Assembly (NCBI RefSeq): GCF_004765805.1
Contig: NZ_ML219773.1
Span: 806,001-870,000, forward strand
Origin: Halorussus halobius
Lineage (GTDB): Archaea > Halobacteriota > Halobacteria > Halobacteriales > Haladaptataceae
Direction of reading: 5' to 3'
DNA length: 64,000 bases
This document shows positions 23,172 to 33,424 of the stretch, piece after piece (position 1 is the stretch's first letter; each line of letters starts with the position of its first letter). The notes beneath the pieces are model-generated. The model saw only the letters and a program-made list of their open reading frames with translations, made no database searches and was not told where the DNA came from. Position numbers and translations under genes: made by a program.

Positions 23172-25441
23172 GCGAGGAGGAACTCGCGAAGGACCTCGGG
23201 CTCCCGTCGGCGCTGGCCATCGGCATGGGGACGATGATCGGCGCGGGCATCTTCGTGCTCCCGGGCGTGGCCGCACAGGAGGCCGGTCCCGTGGTCGTGG
23301 CCTCGTTCGTGGTCGGCGGGCTCATCGCCATGGTGAACGCGCTCGCGGTCAGCGAACTCGGCACCGCGATGCCCAAAGCCGGCGGCGGCTACTACTACAT
23401 CAACCGGGGGCTGGGCCCGCTGTTTGGCTCCATCTCCGGGATGGGCGACTGGATGGGGCTGGCGTTCGCGTCGGCGTTCTACTGCATCGGGTTCGGCGGC
23501 TACCTCACCGACCTGCTCGCGGGAACCGCGCTCGCGCTCCCGACGCTCGACCTCGGACTGCTGGTCCTCACGGACGTCCAGCTCGGTGCCGCGCTCGCGG
23601 GCGTGCTGTTCGTCGGTATCAACTACGCGGGGGCCAAGGAGACCGGAAACATCCAGACCGGAATCGTCGTCGTCCTGCTGGGGATACTCACGGTGTTCGC
23701 GGCGTCGGGCCTGTTCCACTTCGAGTGGGCGACCGTGACCGGCGAGGGCGGGGTCGCCCCGATGGGGATGGGCGCGATACTCCCCGGAACCGCGCTCGTG
23801 TTCGTCTCGTTTCTCGGCTACGCGAAGATAGCCACCGTCGCCGAGGAACTGAAGAACCCCGGCCGGAACCTCCCCATCGCGGTCATCGGGAGCGTCGGCG
23901 TCGTGACCGTCGTCTACGCGATTCTGGTCGGGATGATGGTCGGCATCGTGCCGTGGAACGGCCTCGACGACAACGTGCCCGTCTCGCAGGTCGCCGAAAT
24001 CACGTTCGCGGGCGTCCCCGTCCTCGACGCGGTCGGCGTGACGCTCATCTCGCTGGCGGCGATGCTGGCGACCGCCTCCAGCGCGAACGCCTCCATCCTG
24101 TCGTCGGCCCGCATCAACTTCGCGATGGGCCGGGACCGCATCGTGACCGACTGGCTCAACGAGATTCACCCCACGTTCGCCACGCCCTACCGGTCGATAC
24201 TGCTGACCGGGAGCGTCATCGTCGTGTTCATCCTGACGCTGGGCCAGGACCTCGAAGTCCTCTCGAAGGCCGCGAGCGTCCTCCACCTCGTCGTCTACGG
24301 CCTGATGAACGTCGCGCTCATCGCGTTCCGGGAGGCCGACGTCCCCGAGTACGACCCCGACTTCGAGGTGCCGCTGTACCCGGTGACGCCGATTGTGGGA
24401 CTCGTGTCCTCGTTCGGCCTCGTCGGGTTCATGGCTCCGGTGGAAATCGGGCTGGCGCTGGGATTCGTCGCGGTGGCGGTGCTGTGGTACGCGCTGTACG
24501 CCCGCACCCAGGCCACCCAGCAGGGCGTGCTCGGTCAGTACGTCCTCGAACGCTCCGAGGAGATGCCCGACGCGGCGGTCACCGCCGCGTCGGCGGCCCA
24601 ACCCGACGGCTCCGGCCGGTATCGGGTGATGGTGCCGCTGGCGAATCCGGAGACCGAACGCCACCTCGTGGAACTCGCGAGCGCGCTGGCCGCCGAGCGT
24701 AACGGCGTCGTCCACGCGGTCCACGTCGTCCAGGTGCCCGACCAGACCTCCCTCGACCAGGGTGCCGACCGGATAGGCGACGAGTCCCGGGAACTGCTGG
24801 AGCGCGCCCGCGAACACGCCGCCGCGAACGGGGCCGACGTCGAGACCACGACGATAGTCTCCCACCAGTCGGTCGAGGAGGTGTTCGACGCCGCGCGCGA
24901 GCACCGGGCCGACCAGGTCGTGATGGGCTGGGGCGGCGACCGGCCGTGGTCGGCGGGCCGGGCGGAGTCGGCGGTCGAGGAACTCGCTCACGACCTGCCC
25001 TGCGACTTCCTCGTGTTGAAAGACCGGGGCTTCGATCCCGCCCGGATTCTGGTGCCGACCGCGGGCGGCCCGGACTCGGACCTCAGCGTGGAGGTCGCCC
25101 GGACGCTCCGGTCGGCGACCGGGTCGGAGATTCACCTCCTCCACGTGGTCGACGACGAATCGGAGCGCGAGGCCGGCGAGCGGTTCCTCGCCGAGTGGGC
25201 GGCCGAACACGGCTTCGGCGACGCGGTGCTGACGGTCGACGACTCGGGCGACGTCGAGGACGCCATCGCGCGCGAGGCGGCGGACAAGACGCTGGTGGTC
25301 ATCGGCGCGACCGAGCGCGGGCTGCTCTCGCGGCTGGTCTCGCGGTCGCTCGTGTTCGACGTGGTCGACGACATCGACTCGTCGGTCCTGCTGGCCGAGC
25401 GCCCGAGCGACCGGTCGCTCCGCGAGCGCCTGTTCGGCTGA
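23168..25441 (+). CDS. APC-family amino acid transporter fused to two Usp domains
   Basis: A 757-residue protein. Residues ~1-450 form an amino-acid/polyamine/organocation permease with about 12 helices, starting with the family hallmark GMGTMIGAGIFVLPG; KIATVAEELKNPGRNLP is the conserved loop after helix 6. Two Usp domains follow, opening at YRVMVPLANPETE (near 487) and ARILVPTAGGPDSD (near 624). The tail probably regulates transport in response to nucleotides or stress. Overlaps the upstream usp by 4 nt. Substrate unknown, probably a cationic or neutral amino acid. Regulated most likely by the divergent Lrp-type protein. Confidence 0.9.
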   Translation: MSEEELAKDLGLPSALAIGMGTMIGAGIFVLPGVAAQEAGPVVVASFVVGGLIAMVNALAVSELGTAMPKAGGGYYYINRGLGPLFGSISGMGDWMGLAFASAFYCIGFGGYLTDLLAGTALALPTLDLGLLVLTDVQLGAALAGVLFVGINYAGAKETGNIQTGIVVVLLGILTVFAASGLFHFEWATVTGEGGVAPMGMGAILPGTALVFVSFLGYAKIATVAEELKNPGRNLPIAVIGSVGVVTVVYAILVGMMVGIVPWNGLDDNVPVSQVAEITFAGVPVLDAVGVTLISLAAMLATASSANASILSSARINFAMGRDRIVTDWLNEIHPTFATPYRSILLTGSVIVVFILTLGQDLEVLSKAASVLHLVVYGLMNVALIAFREADVPEYDPDFEVPLYPVTPIVGLVSSFGLVGFMAPVEIGLALGFVAVAVLWYALYARTQATQQGVLGQYVLERSEEMPDAAVTAASAAQPDGSGRYRVMVPLANPETERHLVELASALAAERNGVVHAVHVVQVPDQTSLDQGADRIGDESRELLERAREHAAANGADVETTTIVSHQSVEEVFDAAREHRADQVVMGWGGDRPWSAGRAESAVEELAHDLPCDFLVLKDRGFDPARILVPTAGGPDSDLSVEVARTLRSATGSEIHLLHVVDDESEREAGERFLAEWAAEHGFGDAVLTVDDSGDVEDAIAREAADKTLVVIGATERGLLSRLVSRSLVFDVVDDIDSSVLLAERPSDRSLRERLFG

Positions 25442-25470
25442 GCGACCGACGCCGGGAGACGCGGTCGAGC

Positions 25471-26148
25471 TCAGTAGATGAGTTCGTCGTCGTTCTCGAC
25501 CATGTAGAGGGTCCGGGCGGCGATGTTGACCGCGTGGTCGCCGACGCGTTCGAGGTCCCGGATGGTGAGCAGGAGCCGGGAGACGTCCTCCAGGAGCTGC
25601 TCGATCTCCGCCTCGGTGTTGTCCTCCAGTTCGGTCTCGATGAGGTCCCTGACCACGAGTTCGCTGGCGCGTTCACAGCGCTCGTCGAGCCCGTCGTCGC
25701 GGGTCGCGACCTCGTAACAGCCCTCGGGGTCGGCCTCGGCGTAGGCGGTCATCGCGTCCTCTAGCATGTCGAGGGTGAGGGTGCCGAGTTCCTGGATGTC
25801 GACCTCGGGGAACACGTCGTGGTTGGCCTCGTGGGTGTACTCGCCCAGATTCGTGGCGAGGTCGCCGATGCGTTCGAGGTCGGTGATTATCTTGAACGAG
25901 GCCGCGATGGTCCGCAGGTCGGAGGCCACGGGCTGTTGGAGCGCCAGCAGGTCGATGCAGTCGCTCTCGAGGTCGAGGTAGAGCTGGTTGACCTCCTCGT
26001 CGCCGTCGATGACCTCCCACGCCAGCTCGTCGTCCTTGCGTTCGAGCGCGTCGAGTCCCATCCGCAACCGCTCCATCACGACCTCGCTCATGTAGAGGAC
26101 GTTCTCCTGCAACTCGTCGAGCTGTTCCTGATAGTCCTTTCGTGCCAT
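25471..26148 (-). CDS. phoU: Phosphate uptake regulator PhoU
   Basis: A 225-residue PhoU with two three-helix repeats: DYQEQLDELQENVLYMSEVV, with DLERIGDLATNLGEY in the first and DLERVGDHAVNIAARTLY in the second. The E/DxxRxxDH metal-cluster motifs are intact. PhoU restrains the Pst transporter when phosphate is plentiful. It lies 229 bp downstream of pstB on the same strand, as the last gene of the pst cluster, and may have its own promoter. Confidence 0.95.
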   Translation of the reverse strand: MARKDYQEQLDELQENVLYMSEVVMERLRMGLDALERKDDELAWEVIDGDEEVNQLYLDLESDCIDLLALQQPVASDLRTIAASFKIITDLERIGDLATNLGEYTHEANHDVFPEVDIQELGTLTLDMLEDAMTAYAEADPEGCYEVATRDDGLDERCERASELVVRDLIETELEDNTEAEIEQLLEDVSRLLLTIRDLERVGDHAVNIAARTLYMVENDDELIY

Positions 26149-26377
26149 GTGTCGACTGTCGCGCGTCCGGGTGTTGTACTTTGTCCCCCTTCCGAGCCAC
26201 AGCGTTCAGATACGCAGGTAGAACGAGACGACGCCGGTACGCGGCCCACACCGCTAGGACGGAGGGGCGTCGCCGGGAGCGCAGCCACCGACTGCTCGGA
26301 AGGTGCGGTTTGTCCTCCGGTGGGTTTCACGACCGTTCCGCGGGGCGCGGCGTTCGGGCCGCGTCGGCTGGAAGCGG

Positions 26378-27277
26378 TCACCCGAACTTCCCGGTGATAT
26401 AGTCCTCGACGCGGTCGTGGTCGGGGTTCTCGAAAATCTTCCCGGTGTCGTCGAACTCCACGAGTTCGCCGCCGGTGAGGAAGACGGCGGTCTTGTCCGA
26501 GATGCGGGCGGCCTGTTGCATGTTGTGGGTCACGATGACGACCGTGTACTCCTCGGCGAGTTCGTCGATGAGGTCCTCTATCTGGGAGGTCGCGACCGGG
26601 TCGAGCGCGGAGGCGGGTTCGTCCATGAGGATGACCTCCGGGTCGACCGCGATGGCCCGCGCGATGCAGAGCCGCTGTTGCTGGCCGCCCGAGAGGTCGA
26701 GCCCGGACTCGTCGAGCTGGTCTTTCACCTCGTCCCAGAGTGCGGCCCCGCGGAGTGCCTGCTCGACCTGCTCGTCGAGGTTCTCGGTCCGGCCCTGCAG
26801 TTTCAGCCCGTAGGCGACGTTGTCGTAGATGCTCTTGGGGAACGGGTTGGGCTGCTGGAACACCATCCCGATGCGCCGCCGGAGCGCCACCGGGTCGACG
26901 TCGTCGTCGTAGACGTTCTTGTTCTGAAAGAGGAGGTCGCCCTCGATTCGGGCGGCGTCGATGAGGTCGTTCATCCGGTTGATACACCGCAGGAACGTCG
27001 ACTTCCCACAGCCCGACGGGCCTATCATCGCCGTCACCTGCCGTTCGGGAATCTGGATGCTCACGTCGTCGAGCGCCTGGGTGTCGCCGTAGTACACGTC
27101 GAGGTGCCGGGACTCGATGACGGTGCGGCCCGCACCGGTCGCCCGCGCCGCGTCGCCGGACTCGACCGCCTCCGTCCCCGGCGTCGGCGAGGTGAGCGAT
27201 TCGTCGGCGTCCGCCTCGAAGTCGGTGTCTGTCCCGGTGTCGGAAGTCGTCACGTTGTCGTTGCTCATTGTTGTCAT
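26378..27277 (-). CDS. pstB: Phosphate ABC transporter ATP-binding protein PstB
   Basis: A 299-residue ATPase of the high-affinity phosphate importer. Walker [10 protein letters not shown] (86-94), the PstB-specific [12 protein letters not shown]-loop [15 protein letters not shown], signature [14 protein letters not shown] and Walker [14 protein letters not shown] are all present. About 50 acidic residues extend the N-terminus, a halophile trait. The start at 27277 overlaps the pstA stop (ATGA); a second Met at 27268 is possible. Confidence 0.97.
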   Translation of the reverse strand: MTTMSNDNVTTSDTGTDTDFEADADESLTSPTPGTEAVESGDAARATGAGRTVIESRHLDVYYGDTQALDDVSIQIPERQVTAMIGPSGCGKSTFLRCINRMNDLIDAARIEGDLLFQNKNVYDDDVDPVALRRRIGMVFQQPNPFPKSIYDNVAYGLKLQGRTENLDEQVEQALRGAALWDEVKDQLDESGLDLSGGQQQRLCIARAIAVDPEVILMDEPASALDPVATSQIEDLIDELAEEYTVVIVTHNMQQAARISDKTAVFLTGGELVEFDDTGKIFENPDHDRVEDYITGKFG

Positions 27278-28914
27278 CTCCGCTGGTATCTGTTCCGGAG
27301 GAGTATCGCGGCGGCGTTCATCGACAGCAACACCACCAGCAGCGTCATCACGCCGGCCGCGAGCACGCCGTGGCGGAACTCGGCGGCGGGTTCGCTCGAC
27401 CACGCGAATATCTGGCGGGGCATCGCGCTGAACTGCTCGGTGAACGCGCCCGGCGCGTTGAACACCACGGCGGCCGCGCCGATCATCAGCAGGGGCGCGG
27501 TCTCGCCGATGGCCCGCCCGAACGCGAGGATGGTGCCGGTCAGGATGCCGGGCAACGCCTCGGGCAACACCACGTTCCGGACGGTCTGCCACCGGGTCGC
27601 GCCCATGCCGTAGGAGGCTCGCCGCATCGAGTCGGGCACCGCCCGGATGGCCTCCTGGGCCGAGATGATGACGATGGGCAGGATGAGCAGCCCGACCGTC
27701 AGCCCGCCGACCAGCACCGACCCGGTGGTCATGTTCGCGTACCGGACGAACAGCGCCAGCCCGAGCAGGCCGTAGACGACCGAGGGCACGCCCGCGAGGT
27801 TCCCGATGTTCACCTCGATGAGGTCCACGACCCGACCCAGCCGACCGCCGTCGGGGGCGTACTCTTCGAGGTACAGCGCCGCTCCGACGCCGACCGGAAA
27901 CGCCGAGACCACGATGACCAGCATCATCATGACCGACCCGACCAGCGCGGGATAGATGCCCGCCCGCTCGGCGAACCGCGAGTGGGGGTCGGTCAGGAAC
28001 TGCCAGTCGAGCCACGCGGCCGGGCCCGCGAACCCGTACGTCTCGACGACCAGCGCGCCGACCGCGAGGCCGCCGTACACCGCGACCGGGAGCGCGAGGC
28101 CGGCGACGGTCTCGCCGCGGCGGACGACGCCCTCGACGTAGAGGCCGGTCGGCACCGCGACCGACAGCGCGACCACGACGAGCAGGTAGTCGTCGACGCC
28201 GACCGCCGGGGCGACCACCACCGCGAGGACGCCCGCCGCGAACGCGAGGCCGGCCGCGAGCGCGCCGGCGAGTCGGCTCTCGCGCCGACGCGCGACCAGC
28301 ACACCGGCCGCCAGCGCGACCGGGCCGCCGAACGAGTACAGCACCATCGTCGGCCAGTTGAGCCAGAGCAGCGCCGACCGGAGCGCGCCTTCGAGGCTGG
28401 GGACCGCGCCCGGAACGCCGACGAACGCGACTAGGACGGCGGCGATTCCCACGGCGGCCCGCTCGAACGCGACCGGGCGGGGGCGGACCCGCCGGTGGAC
28501 GCCGAGCGCGAGTCCGACCGCGCCCAGCGCCGGCGCGACCGCGAACCACTCGTGGGGTTGGGACACTTCGAGGACGAGGAGCGCGAGCCCGGCCCCGACG
28601 AGCAGGCAGAACGCCGGCAGCGCGGCGGCCATCGCCCCCGTCCATCCGGCCTCGCGGTCCCGGAAGCCGTAGTAGGCGACCAGTCCGCCGGTCGGGACGA
28701 CCGCCGCGAGTCCGTACGCGAGGTACCAGCCCGCGTCGGCCGAGAACGGCCGGACCGCGTCGACCGCGACGTACAGCAACAGTACGAACACCATCGAGAT
28801 GCCGAACAGGGTCGCGCCGAGGCAGGCCCACTCGAACGCCGCGCCCCGGAGTCGGTTCGTCTCGCCGCCGGTTCCGTACCACGAGTCGCTCCGGTTCTGG
28901 TTCTCTGTCGCCAT
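27274..28914 (-). CDS. pstA: Phosphate ABC transporter permease PstA, long form
   Basis: A 546-residue permease, nearly twice the ~290 residues of bacterial PstA. The C-terminal ~220 residues are the binding-protein-dependent transport domain with EAA loop [20 protein letters not shown] and [16 protein letters not shown]. The N-terminal ~320 residues add about eight extra hydrophobic segments of no known family. The start (28914) shares one base with the pstC stop (TAATG), and the stop overlaps pstB. Confidence 0.93.
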   Translation of the reverse strand: MATENQNRSDSWYGTGGETNRLRGAAFEWACLGATLFGISMVFVLLLYVAVDAVRPFSADAGWYLAYGLAAVVPTGGLVAYYGFRDREAGWTGAMAAALPAFCLLVGAGLALLVLEVSQPHEWFAVAPALGAVGLALGVHRRVRPRPVAFERAAVGIAAVLVAFVGVPGAVPSLEGALRSALLWLNWPTMVLYSFGGPVALAAGVLVARRRESRLAGALAAGLAFAAGVLAVVVAPAVGVDDYLLVVVALSVAVPTGLYVEGVVRRGETVAGLALPVAVYGGLAVGALVVETYGFAGPAAWLDWQFLTDPHSRFAERAGIYPALVGSVMMMLVIVVSAFPVGVGAALYLEEYAPDGGRLGRVVDLIEVNIGNLAGVPSVVYGLLGLALFVRYANMTTGSVLVGGLTVGLLILPIVIISAQEAIRAVPDSMRRASYGMGATRWQTVRNVVLPEALPGILTGTILAFGRAIGETAPLLMIGAAAVVFNAPGAFTEQFSAMPRQIFAWSSEPAAEFRHGVLAAGVMTLLVVLLSMNAAAILLRNRYQRR

Positions 28915-29849
28915 TATCGGTACTCCTCCCGGTAGCGCGCGGCCACCAGATTGCTCGCGACGTTCATCGAGAACGTGACCGCGAACAGCGTCAGCCCGAT
29001 GGCGAACAGCGCCTGATACGCGGCGGTCCCGCCCGCGATGTCGCTGGACGCGAGTTGGACCATCGCGGCGGTCATCGGCTGGGACGACTCGAACAGCCCC
29101 GGAATCAGCTTCGGGCTCATCCCGCCCGCGACCACGACGATCATCGTCTCGCCGATGGCCCGCGAGAGCGCGAGGATGAACGACGAGAAGATGCCCGAGA
29201 CGGCGGCGGGGACGACAACCCCGGTCGTCACCTCGAACTTGGTCGCGCCCAGGCCGTACGCGGCCTGGCGGAGCGAGTCGGGCACCGCGCTCATGGCGTC
29301 CTCGCTCAGGCTCGACACCATCGGGATTATCATCACGCCCACCATGACGGAGGCCGACAGCAAATTGAAGGTACTCACGGGCAGTCCGACCGCCCGGAGC
29401 GCGGGCGTCAGGTACACCAGCGCGAAGAAGCCGTACACCACGGTCGGGATGCCCGCCAGCACTTCGAGCGCGGGCTTGAGTATGGACCGAACGCGTTCGC
29501 TGGCGTACTCGCTGAGGTACGCCGCCGAGGCGACCCCGACGGGGACCGCGACCAGCGCCGACAGCGCGGTGACCGCCAGCGTGTTGGTCAACAGCGGCAA
29601 CAGCCCGTACGTCTCGTCTATCTTCGGGCTCCAGTTCGCACCGGTGAAAAACGCGACCGGCGACACGCGGGTAAAGAAGTCGACGGCGTCGAATACCAGC
29701 GTGGCGACGATGGCCAGCGTGACCAGCACCGACAGCGCCGCGCAGCCGAACAGCAGCCACTCGATGCCCCGCTCCTTGAGCGACCGGGCGCGGCGTCCGC
29801 CGGCGAACGCGGGCTGGTCGGGCCGCTCGCTCCGTGATGCGTCACTCAT
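28914..29849 (-). CDS. pstC: Phosphate ABC transporter permease PstC
   Basis: A 311-residue inner-membrane permease with about six helices. The PstC hallmark [20 protein letters not shown], the EAA loop [20 protein letters not shown] and [15 protein letters not shown] are present. The ATG at 29849 overlaps the pstS stop (ATGA). Length and order (S-C-A-B-phoU) match the canonical operon. Confidence 0.96.
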   Translation of the reverse strand: MSDASRSERPDQPAFAGGRRARSLKERGIEWLLFGCAALSVLVTLAIVATLVFDAVDFFTRVSPVAFFTGANWSPKIDETYGLLPLLTNTLAVTALSALVAVPVGVASAAYLSEYASERVRSILKPALEVLAGIPTVVYGFFALVYLTPALRAVGLPVSTFNLLSASVMVGVMIIPMVSSLSEDAMSAVPDSLRQAAYGLGATKFEVTTGVVVPAAVSGIFSSFILALSRAIGETMIVVVAGGMSPKLIPGLFESSQPMTAAMVQLASSDIAGGTAAYQALFAIGLTLFAVTFSMNVASNLVAARYREEYR

Positions 29850-30880
29850 GGTGTCGTCGTGGAAGTGTCGGTCGTGGCGGAGGTCGTTCGCCCGTCGAGC
29901 ACGCGCTCTAGCTTCTCGAGGTTCTCCGCGCGCAGGTCCTCGCTCGCGGGGACGTACCCGACCTGCGAGACGAGGTCGGTCGCCGACTTCTCCAGGTAGA
30001 ACCGGACGAACGCGGCCACCTGCTCGTTCTCGCGGAGCGACGCGGCGTCCGGGTAGACGAACAGCGGTCTCGCCATCGGGTACGCGCCGGTCCTGGCGGC
30101 GTCGAGGCTCGGCGGGGTGCAGTCGCCCGACTCGTCCTCGGCGACCGGGACGCCCTTCAGCCGGTCGCTGTTCTCCTCGTAGTGGGCGAACCCGAGGTAC
30201 CCCATCGCGTACTGCGAGCCCTCGACGCCCTGTACGATGATGTTGTCGTCCTCGGTGGCCTCGTAGTCGCTCCGGTGGGCACCGGCCTCCCCGACCACGT
30301 TCTCGGTGAACCAGTCGAACGTCCCCGACGTCGAGGCCGGCGCGTACAGCTCGAAGGGCTCGTCGGGCCACTCCTCGCGCACGTCGCTCCACGTCTGGGC
30401 CCCGTCGGGGCCCCATATCCGGGCCAACTCGTCGAACGTCATGCAGTCGACCCAGTCGGCGTCCTCGTTGACCGCGACCGTGAGCGCGTCGCTGGCGACC
30501 TGGAACTCGACCGGTTCGACGCCGTTGCCCGCACACTGGTCGGTTTCGGTGTCCTGTATCGGCCGCGACGCCCCGTTGACGTCGGAGTCGCCGTGGCAGA
30601 AGTGGTTCCTGAAGCCGCCGCCGCTCCCGGTCGAGTCGACCGTGACGTCGACGCCGGCGTGTCGCTGCTGGAACTCCTCGGAGGCCGCGACCGAAATCGG
30701 GTACACCGTGCTGCTTCCGGTGACGGTGACGGTCCCCGAGAGGTCGCCCTCGCCCGACCCGGCTCGCGCGCGGTCGTAACTGCGTCCGATGCAACCGCCC
30801 AGCGCGGTCGCACCGGTGCCAGCGGCGGCGAACAGGAACCGGCGGCGCGCGGCCGAGTTCGGGCGCTCCGTGCCTCCCAT
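29846..30880 (-). CDS. pstS: Phosphate-binding lipoprotein PstS
   Basis: A 344-residue periplasmic-type binding protein anchored outside the membrane. Tat signal ARRRFLFAAAGTGATALGGC with lipobox Cys30. The phosphate-binding loop TVTGSSTVYPIS and DSTGSGGGFRNHF are clear PstS motifs. The ATG at 30880 is selected because it gives the signal peptide at the N-terminus and sits 28 nt after TATTTACA (30912-30905, minus strand). First gene of pstSCAB. Confidence 0.95.
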   Translation of the reverse strand: MGGTERPNSAARRRFLFAAAGTGATALGGCIGRSYDRARAGSGEGDLSGTVTVTGSSTVYPISVAASEEFQQRHAGVDVTVDSTGSGGGFRNHFCHGDSDVNGASRPIQDTETDQCAGNGVEPVEFQVASDALTVAVNEDADWVDCMTFDELARIWGPDGAQTWSDVREEWPDEPFELYAPASTSGTFDWFTENVVGEAGAHRSDYEATEDDNIIVQGVEGSQYAMGYLGFAHYEENSDRLKGVPVAEDESGDCTPPSLDAARTGAYPMARPLFVYPDAASLRENEQVAAFVRFYLEKSATDLVSQVGYVPASEDLRAENLEKLERVLDGRTTSATTDTSTTTP

Positions 30881-31146
30881 CACCTCGTGTGAGGCTCCGT
30901 TCGGTGTAAATACCCTTCTATTATTTCTATATAGTGTTACGGTGTTCCACTCTCTCATGGGGTTCGAGCCGGCTACTGTTCCGGGAGATGGGCGAAATCA
31001 GGAGATGCCCTGGCCCCAAACGCCGAGATGGAGCCCTCAGTCGGCGTCTCGTTCGCTCCGGGTCGTGTCGAATCTCGGCGATACCGAAACGAGCTATCGT
31101 ATATAGAGATAGGTGGATTTATGCCTACCCGGTAGAATTTTCGGAT
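30881..31146. promoter_or_regulatory. Divergent pst / AbrB-PhoU promoter region
   Basis: TATTTACA (30912-30905, minus) is placed for a leaderless pstS start, and ATTTATGC (31117-31124, plus) for the regulator start at 31147. Upstream of each TATA is an AT-rich element sharing TATATAG: CTATATAG (30927-30934, palindromic) and the inverted repeat CTATCGTATATAGAGATAG (31094-31112). These are candidate sites for a phosphate-responsive regulator, perhaps the AbrB-PhoU protein itself (inference). Confidence 0.5.
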
Positions 31147-32148
31147 ATGGAGACCCGAAAGGTGCAGGTGACCGGCGGTTCGACGTTCACCGTCTCGATT
31201 CCCAAAGACTGGGCCACCGAAAACGGAATCGCCGCCGGCGACGAACTCGCCTTCTATCCCCAGGAGGGGTCGCTGGTCGTCTCGCCCCGCGAGTCCGACG
31301 AGAAGTCGGAGGGGACCATCGACATTACCGACCTCCACGGCGAGAGCCTCACCCGCACGGTGATGACCATGTACGTCAGCGGCTTCGACGTGATGGTGCT
31401 CGAATCGAACCGCATCGACGCCGAGCAGCGACAGGCCATCCGGTCGGCGACCCAGAGCCTCGTCGGCCTGGAGGTCATCGAGGAGACCGGCGACCGGGTC
31501 GTCATCCAGGACCTGCTCGACTCCTCGGAGCTGTCGGTCCACAACGCGGTCACCCGGATGCGGCTCATCGCGCTCAGCATGCTCGAAGACGCCGTGACGG
31601 CCGTCTGCGAGAACGACGACACGCTCGCGGAGGACGTCATCGAGCGCGACGACGACGTCGACCGGCTCTGGTTCATGGTGTCGCGCATCTTCCGGGCGAC
31701 CCTGCGGACGCCCAAGGCCGCCGAGGAGCTGGGCATCCCCCGGGAGATATGCTTCGACTACCACTCCAGCGCCCGACAGCTCGAACGCGTCGCCGACCAC
31801 GCCGCCAAGACGGCCCAGCACGCGCTCGAACTCGGCGAGATTCCCGCCGAGGTGGCCGAGGCGCTCGTCGCCCTCCACGAGGACGCCGACGACGTCGTCA
31901 ACACGGCCATGGACGCCCTGTTGATGGACGAGACCGACCGCGCGGTCGAACTCGGCAACGACGCCCGCGAGCGCGTCCGGGACATCGACCAGCACACCCG
32001 GACGGTCGACGACCTCGTGCGCGACCTCGACGCCCAGCAGGCCCAACTGCTCGGGCTGGTCGTCGACTCGCTGTCACGGAGCGCCGACTACGGCGGTAAC
32101 GTGGCCGAGACCGCGCTCCAGAAGGCCGCTCCGCGCCCCGAGAACTGA
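31147..32148 (+). CDS. AbrB-PhoU phosphate-regulon transcription regulator
   Basis: A 333-residue protein with an N-terminal AbrB/SpoVT DNA-binding domain (ETRKVQVTGGSTFTVSIPKD, residues 2-21, then WATENGIAAGDELAF) followed by tandem PhoU helical bundles (MRLIALSMLEDAVTAV; ARQLERVADHAAKTAQHAL). Such fusions act as phosphate-responsive regulators in archaea. The ATG at 31147 starts the AbrB domain and has a TATA box 27 nt upstream. It is divergent from pstS, so it likely controls that promoter. Confidence 0.92.
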   Translation: METRKVQVTGGSTFTVSIPKDWATENGIAAGDELAFYPQEGSLVVSPRESDEKSEGTIDITDLHGESLTRTVMTMYVSGFDVMVLESNRIDAEQRQAIRSATQSLVGLEVIEETGDRVVIQDLLDSSELSVHNAVTRMRLIALSMLEDAVTAVCENDDTLAEDVIERDDDVDRLWFMVSRIFRATLRTPKAAEELGIPREICFDYHSSARQLERVADHAAKTAQHALELGEIPAEVAEALVALHEDADDVVNTAMDALLMDETDRAVELGNDARERVRDIDQHTRTVDDLVRDLDAQQAQLLGLVVDSLSRSADYGGNVAETALQKAAPRPEN

Positions 32149-32275
32149 GCGGCGACCGGACGCGGGGCCGAACGCAGTACGGGAACGCGACCGAGCCGCG
32201 AACCGCAGCTAATTGGGTCGGATTTCGGGGCGCGCCGCCGGTCCGAGTTTGCAAAAACGTGGCGCTCGACGTGAC

Positions 32276-33424
32276 TCAGAGTTCGCCGAGCTTCCGCAGG
32301 AGCTGGCCCTCGTACTCCCGGTCGCTCTCGACGCCCTTGCGTTCGAGGACGTTGCGCTCCAGCTTGTCGAGCGCGACGTTGAACGCCTGCTCGGCCCCGT
32401 AGCCCTCGCCCGACCCGGCGACCTGCCCGCGGTTGGTCCGGAGCCGAATCTTGCACTGTATCAGCGGCGTTCCACGGAGCTTCTCCTTGTGCTCGTGGAG
32501 TCGGACGTGGGCGTGTCGGACCTGCATCTTGCCGTACTTGTCGGCGATCTCCTCGATGGACGTCCTGACGCTCTCCCTGCTGAGGGTGTCGAGCAGGTCC
32601 ACGTTGGTTATCTGGACGTCCATCACGTCCTCCTCGGTGTACGACAGCGCTCGGAGGACGTCCGTCTTGGTGACGACGCCCTCGACCGCCCGGTCGTCGT
32701 CGACCGGCGTGACCACGAGCCCGGAGTAGTCCTCCTCGAGCATGCGCTCGACCGCCTCGCGGACGCTGCCGCCCATCGTCGCGGTCGCGACCGGACTCGA
32801 CATCACGTCCGAGGCCGGCAGGTCGAGCAGCCGGTCGCCCTCGCCCGACCGGTCGCCCCGGGTGGTCTTCTCGACGTTCCGTGTCGCGAACTCCACCACG
32901 TCGTGGGTCGTCACGACGCCGGCCAGCAGGCCGTCGTCGTCGACGACCGGAAGTCGGGAGACGCCGTGTTCGCGCAGGCGGTTGATGACCTGCCCGAGCG
33001 TGGCGTCCTCGGGGACCGACACCACGTTCTCGGTGTAGATGTCGCCGACGGTCAGGGTGTCGAGATGTTCGAGGACGGCGTCGAGGATGCGGTCCTGGTC
33101 GACGACGCCCCACAGCGTCCCGGACTCGAACACCGGCGCGACCTTGGTACCGCCCTCGACGAGCGCGCGCGCGACGTCACGGACGTCGGCGGTGCGCTCG
33201 ACCTTCGGGGCGGACTTGGTCAGCGTCTCGACCTTGGTGTGGTCCTCGACGTGCGAGCGGAGCAGTTGCTTCTGGGTGAGCACGCCCTCGTACTCGCCCG
33301 CTCGCGTCACGATGATGCCCTTTGGGTTGTCCGACTCGAAGATCGACCGGGCCTTTCCGATCTCCGATTCGGCCTCCAACTCGACGTAATCCGGCGTTGC
33401 GATGTCAGCGATGTTCATCTCCAT
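32276..33424 (-). CDS. Four-CBS protein with C-terminal HPF/S30AE-like domain
   Basis: A 382-residue cytosolic protein. Four CBS motifs, as two Bateman modules, occupy roughly residues 1-120 and 123-262 (VSRLPVVDDDGLLAGVVTTHD and YSGLVVTPVDDDRAVEGVVT are typical). The tail (about 275-382) has HAHVRLHEHKEKLRGTPLIQ and AFNVALDKLERNVLERK, resembling hibernation-promoting factor/YfiA. CBS pairs bind adenylates, so the protein may couple energy state to ribosome silencing (inference). The start at 33424 fits the TATA at 33454-33445 for a leaderless mRNA; ATGs at 33439 and 33418 are alternatives. Confidence 0.83.
   Translation of the reverse strand: MEMNIADIATPDYVELEAESEIGKARSIFESDNPKGIIVTRAGEYEGVLTQKQLLRSHVEDHTKVETLTKSAPKVERTADVRDVARALVEGGTKVAPVFESGTLWGVVDQDRILDAVLEHLDTLTVGDIYTENVVSVPEDATLGQVINRLREHGVSRLPVVDDDGLLAGVVTTHDVVEFATRNVEKTTRGDRSGEGDRLLDLPASDVMSSPVATATMGGSVREAVERMLEEDYSGLVVTPVDDDRAVEGVVTKTDVLRALSYTEEDVMDVQITNVDLLDTLSRESVRTSIEEIADKYGKMQVRHAHVRLHEHKEKLRGTPLIQCKIRLRTNRGQVAGSGEGYGAEQAFNVALDKLERNVLERKGVESDREYEGQLLRKLGEL

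Noticed and set aside
22970..25210. 746-residue antisense frame opposite the APC-Usp gene
   Set aside because: His/Arg/Asp-rich shadow with no domain; the opposite strand has clear APC and Usp motifs.
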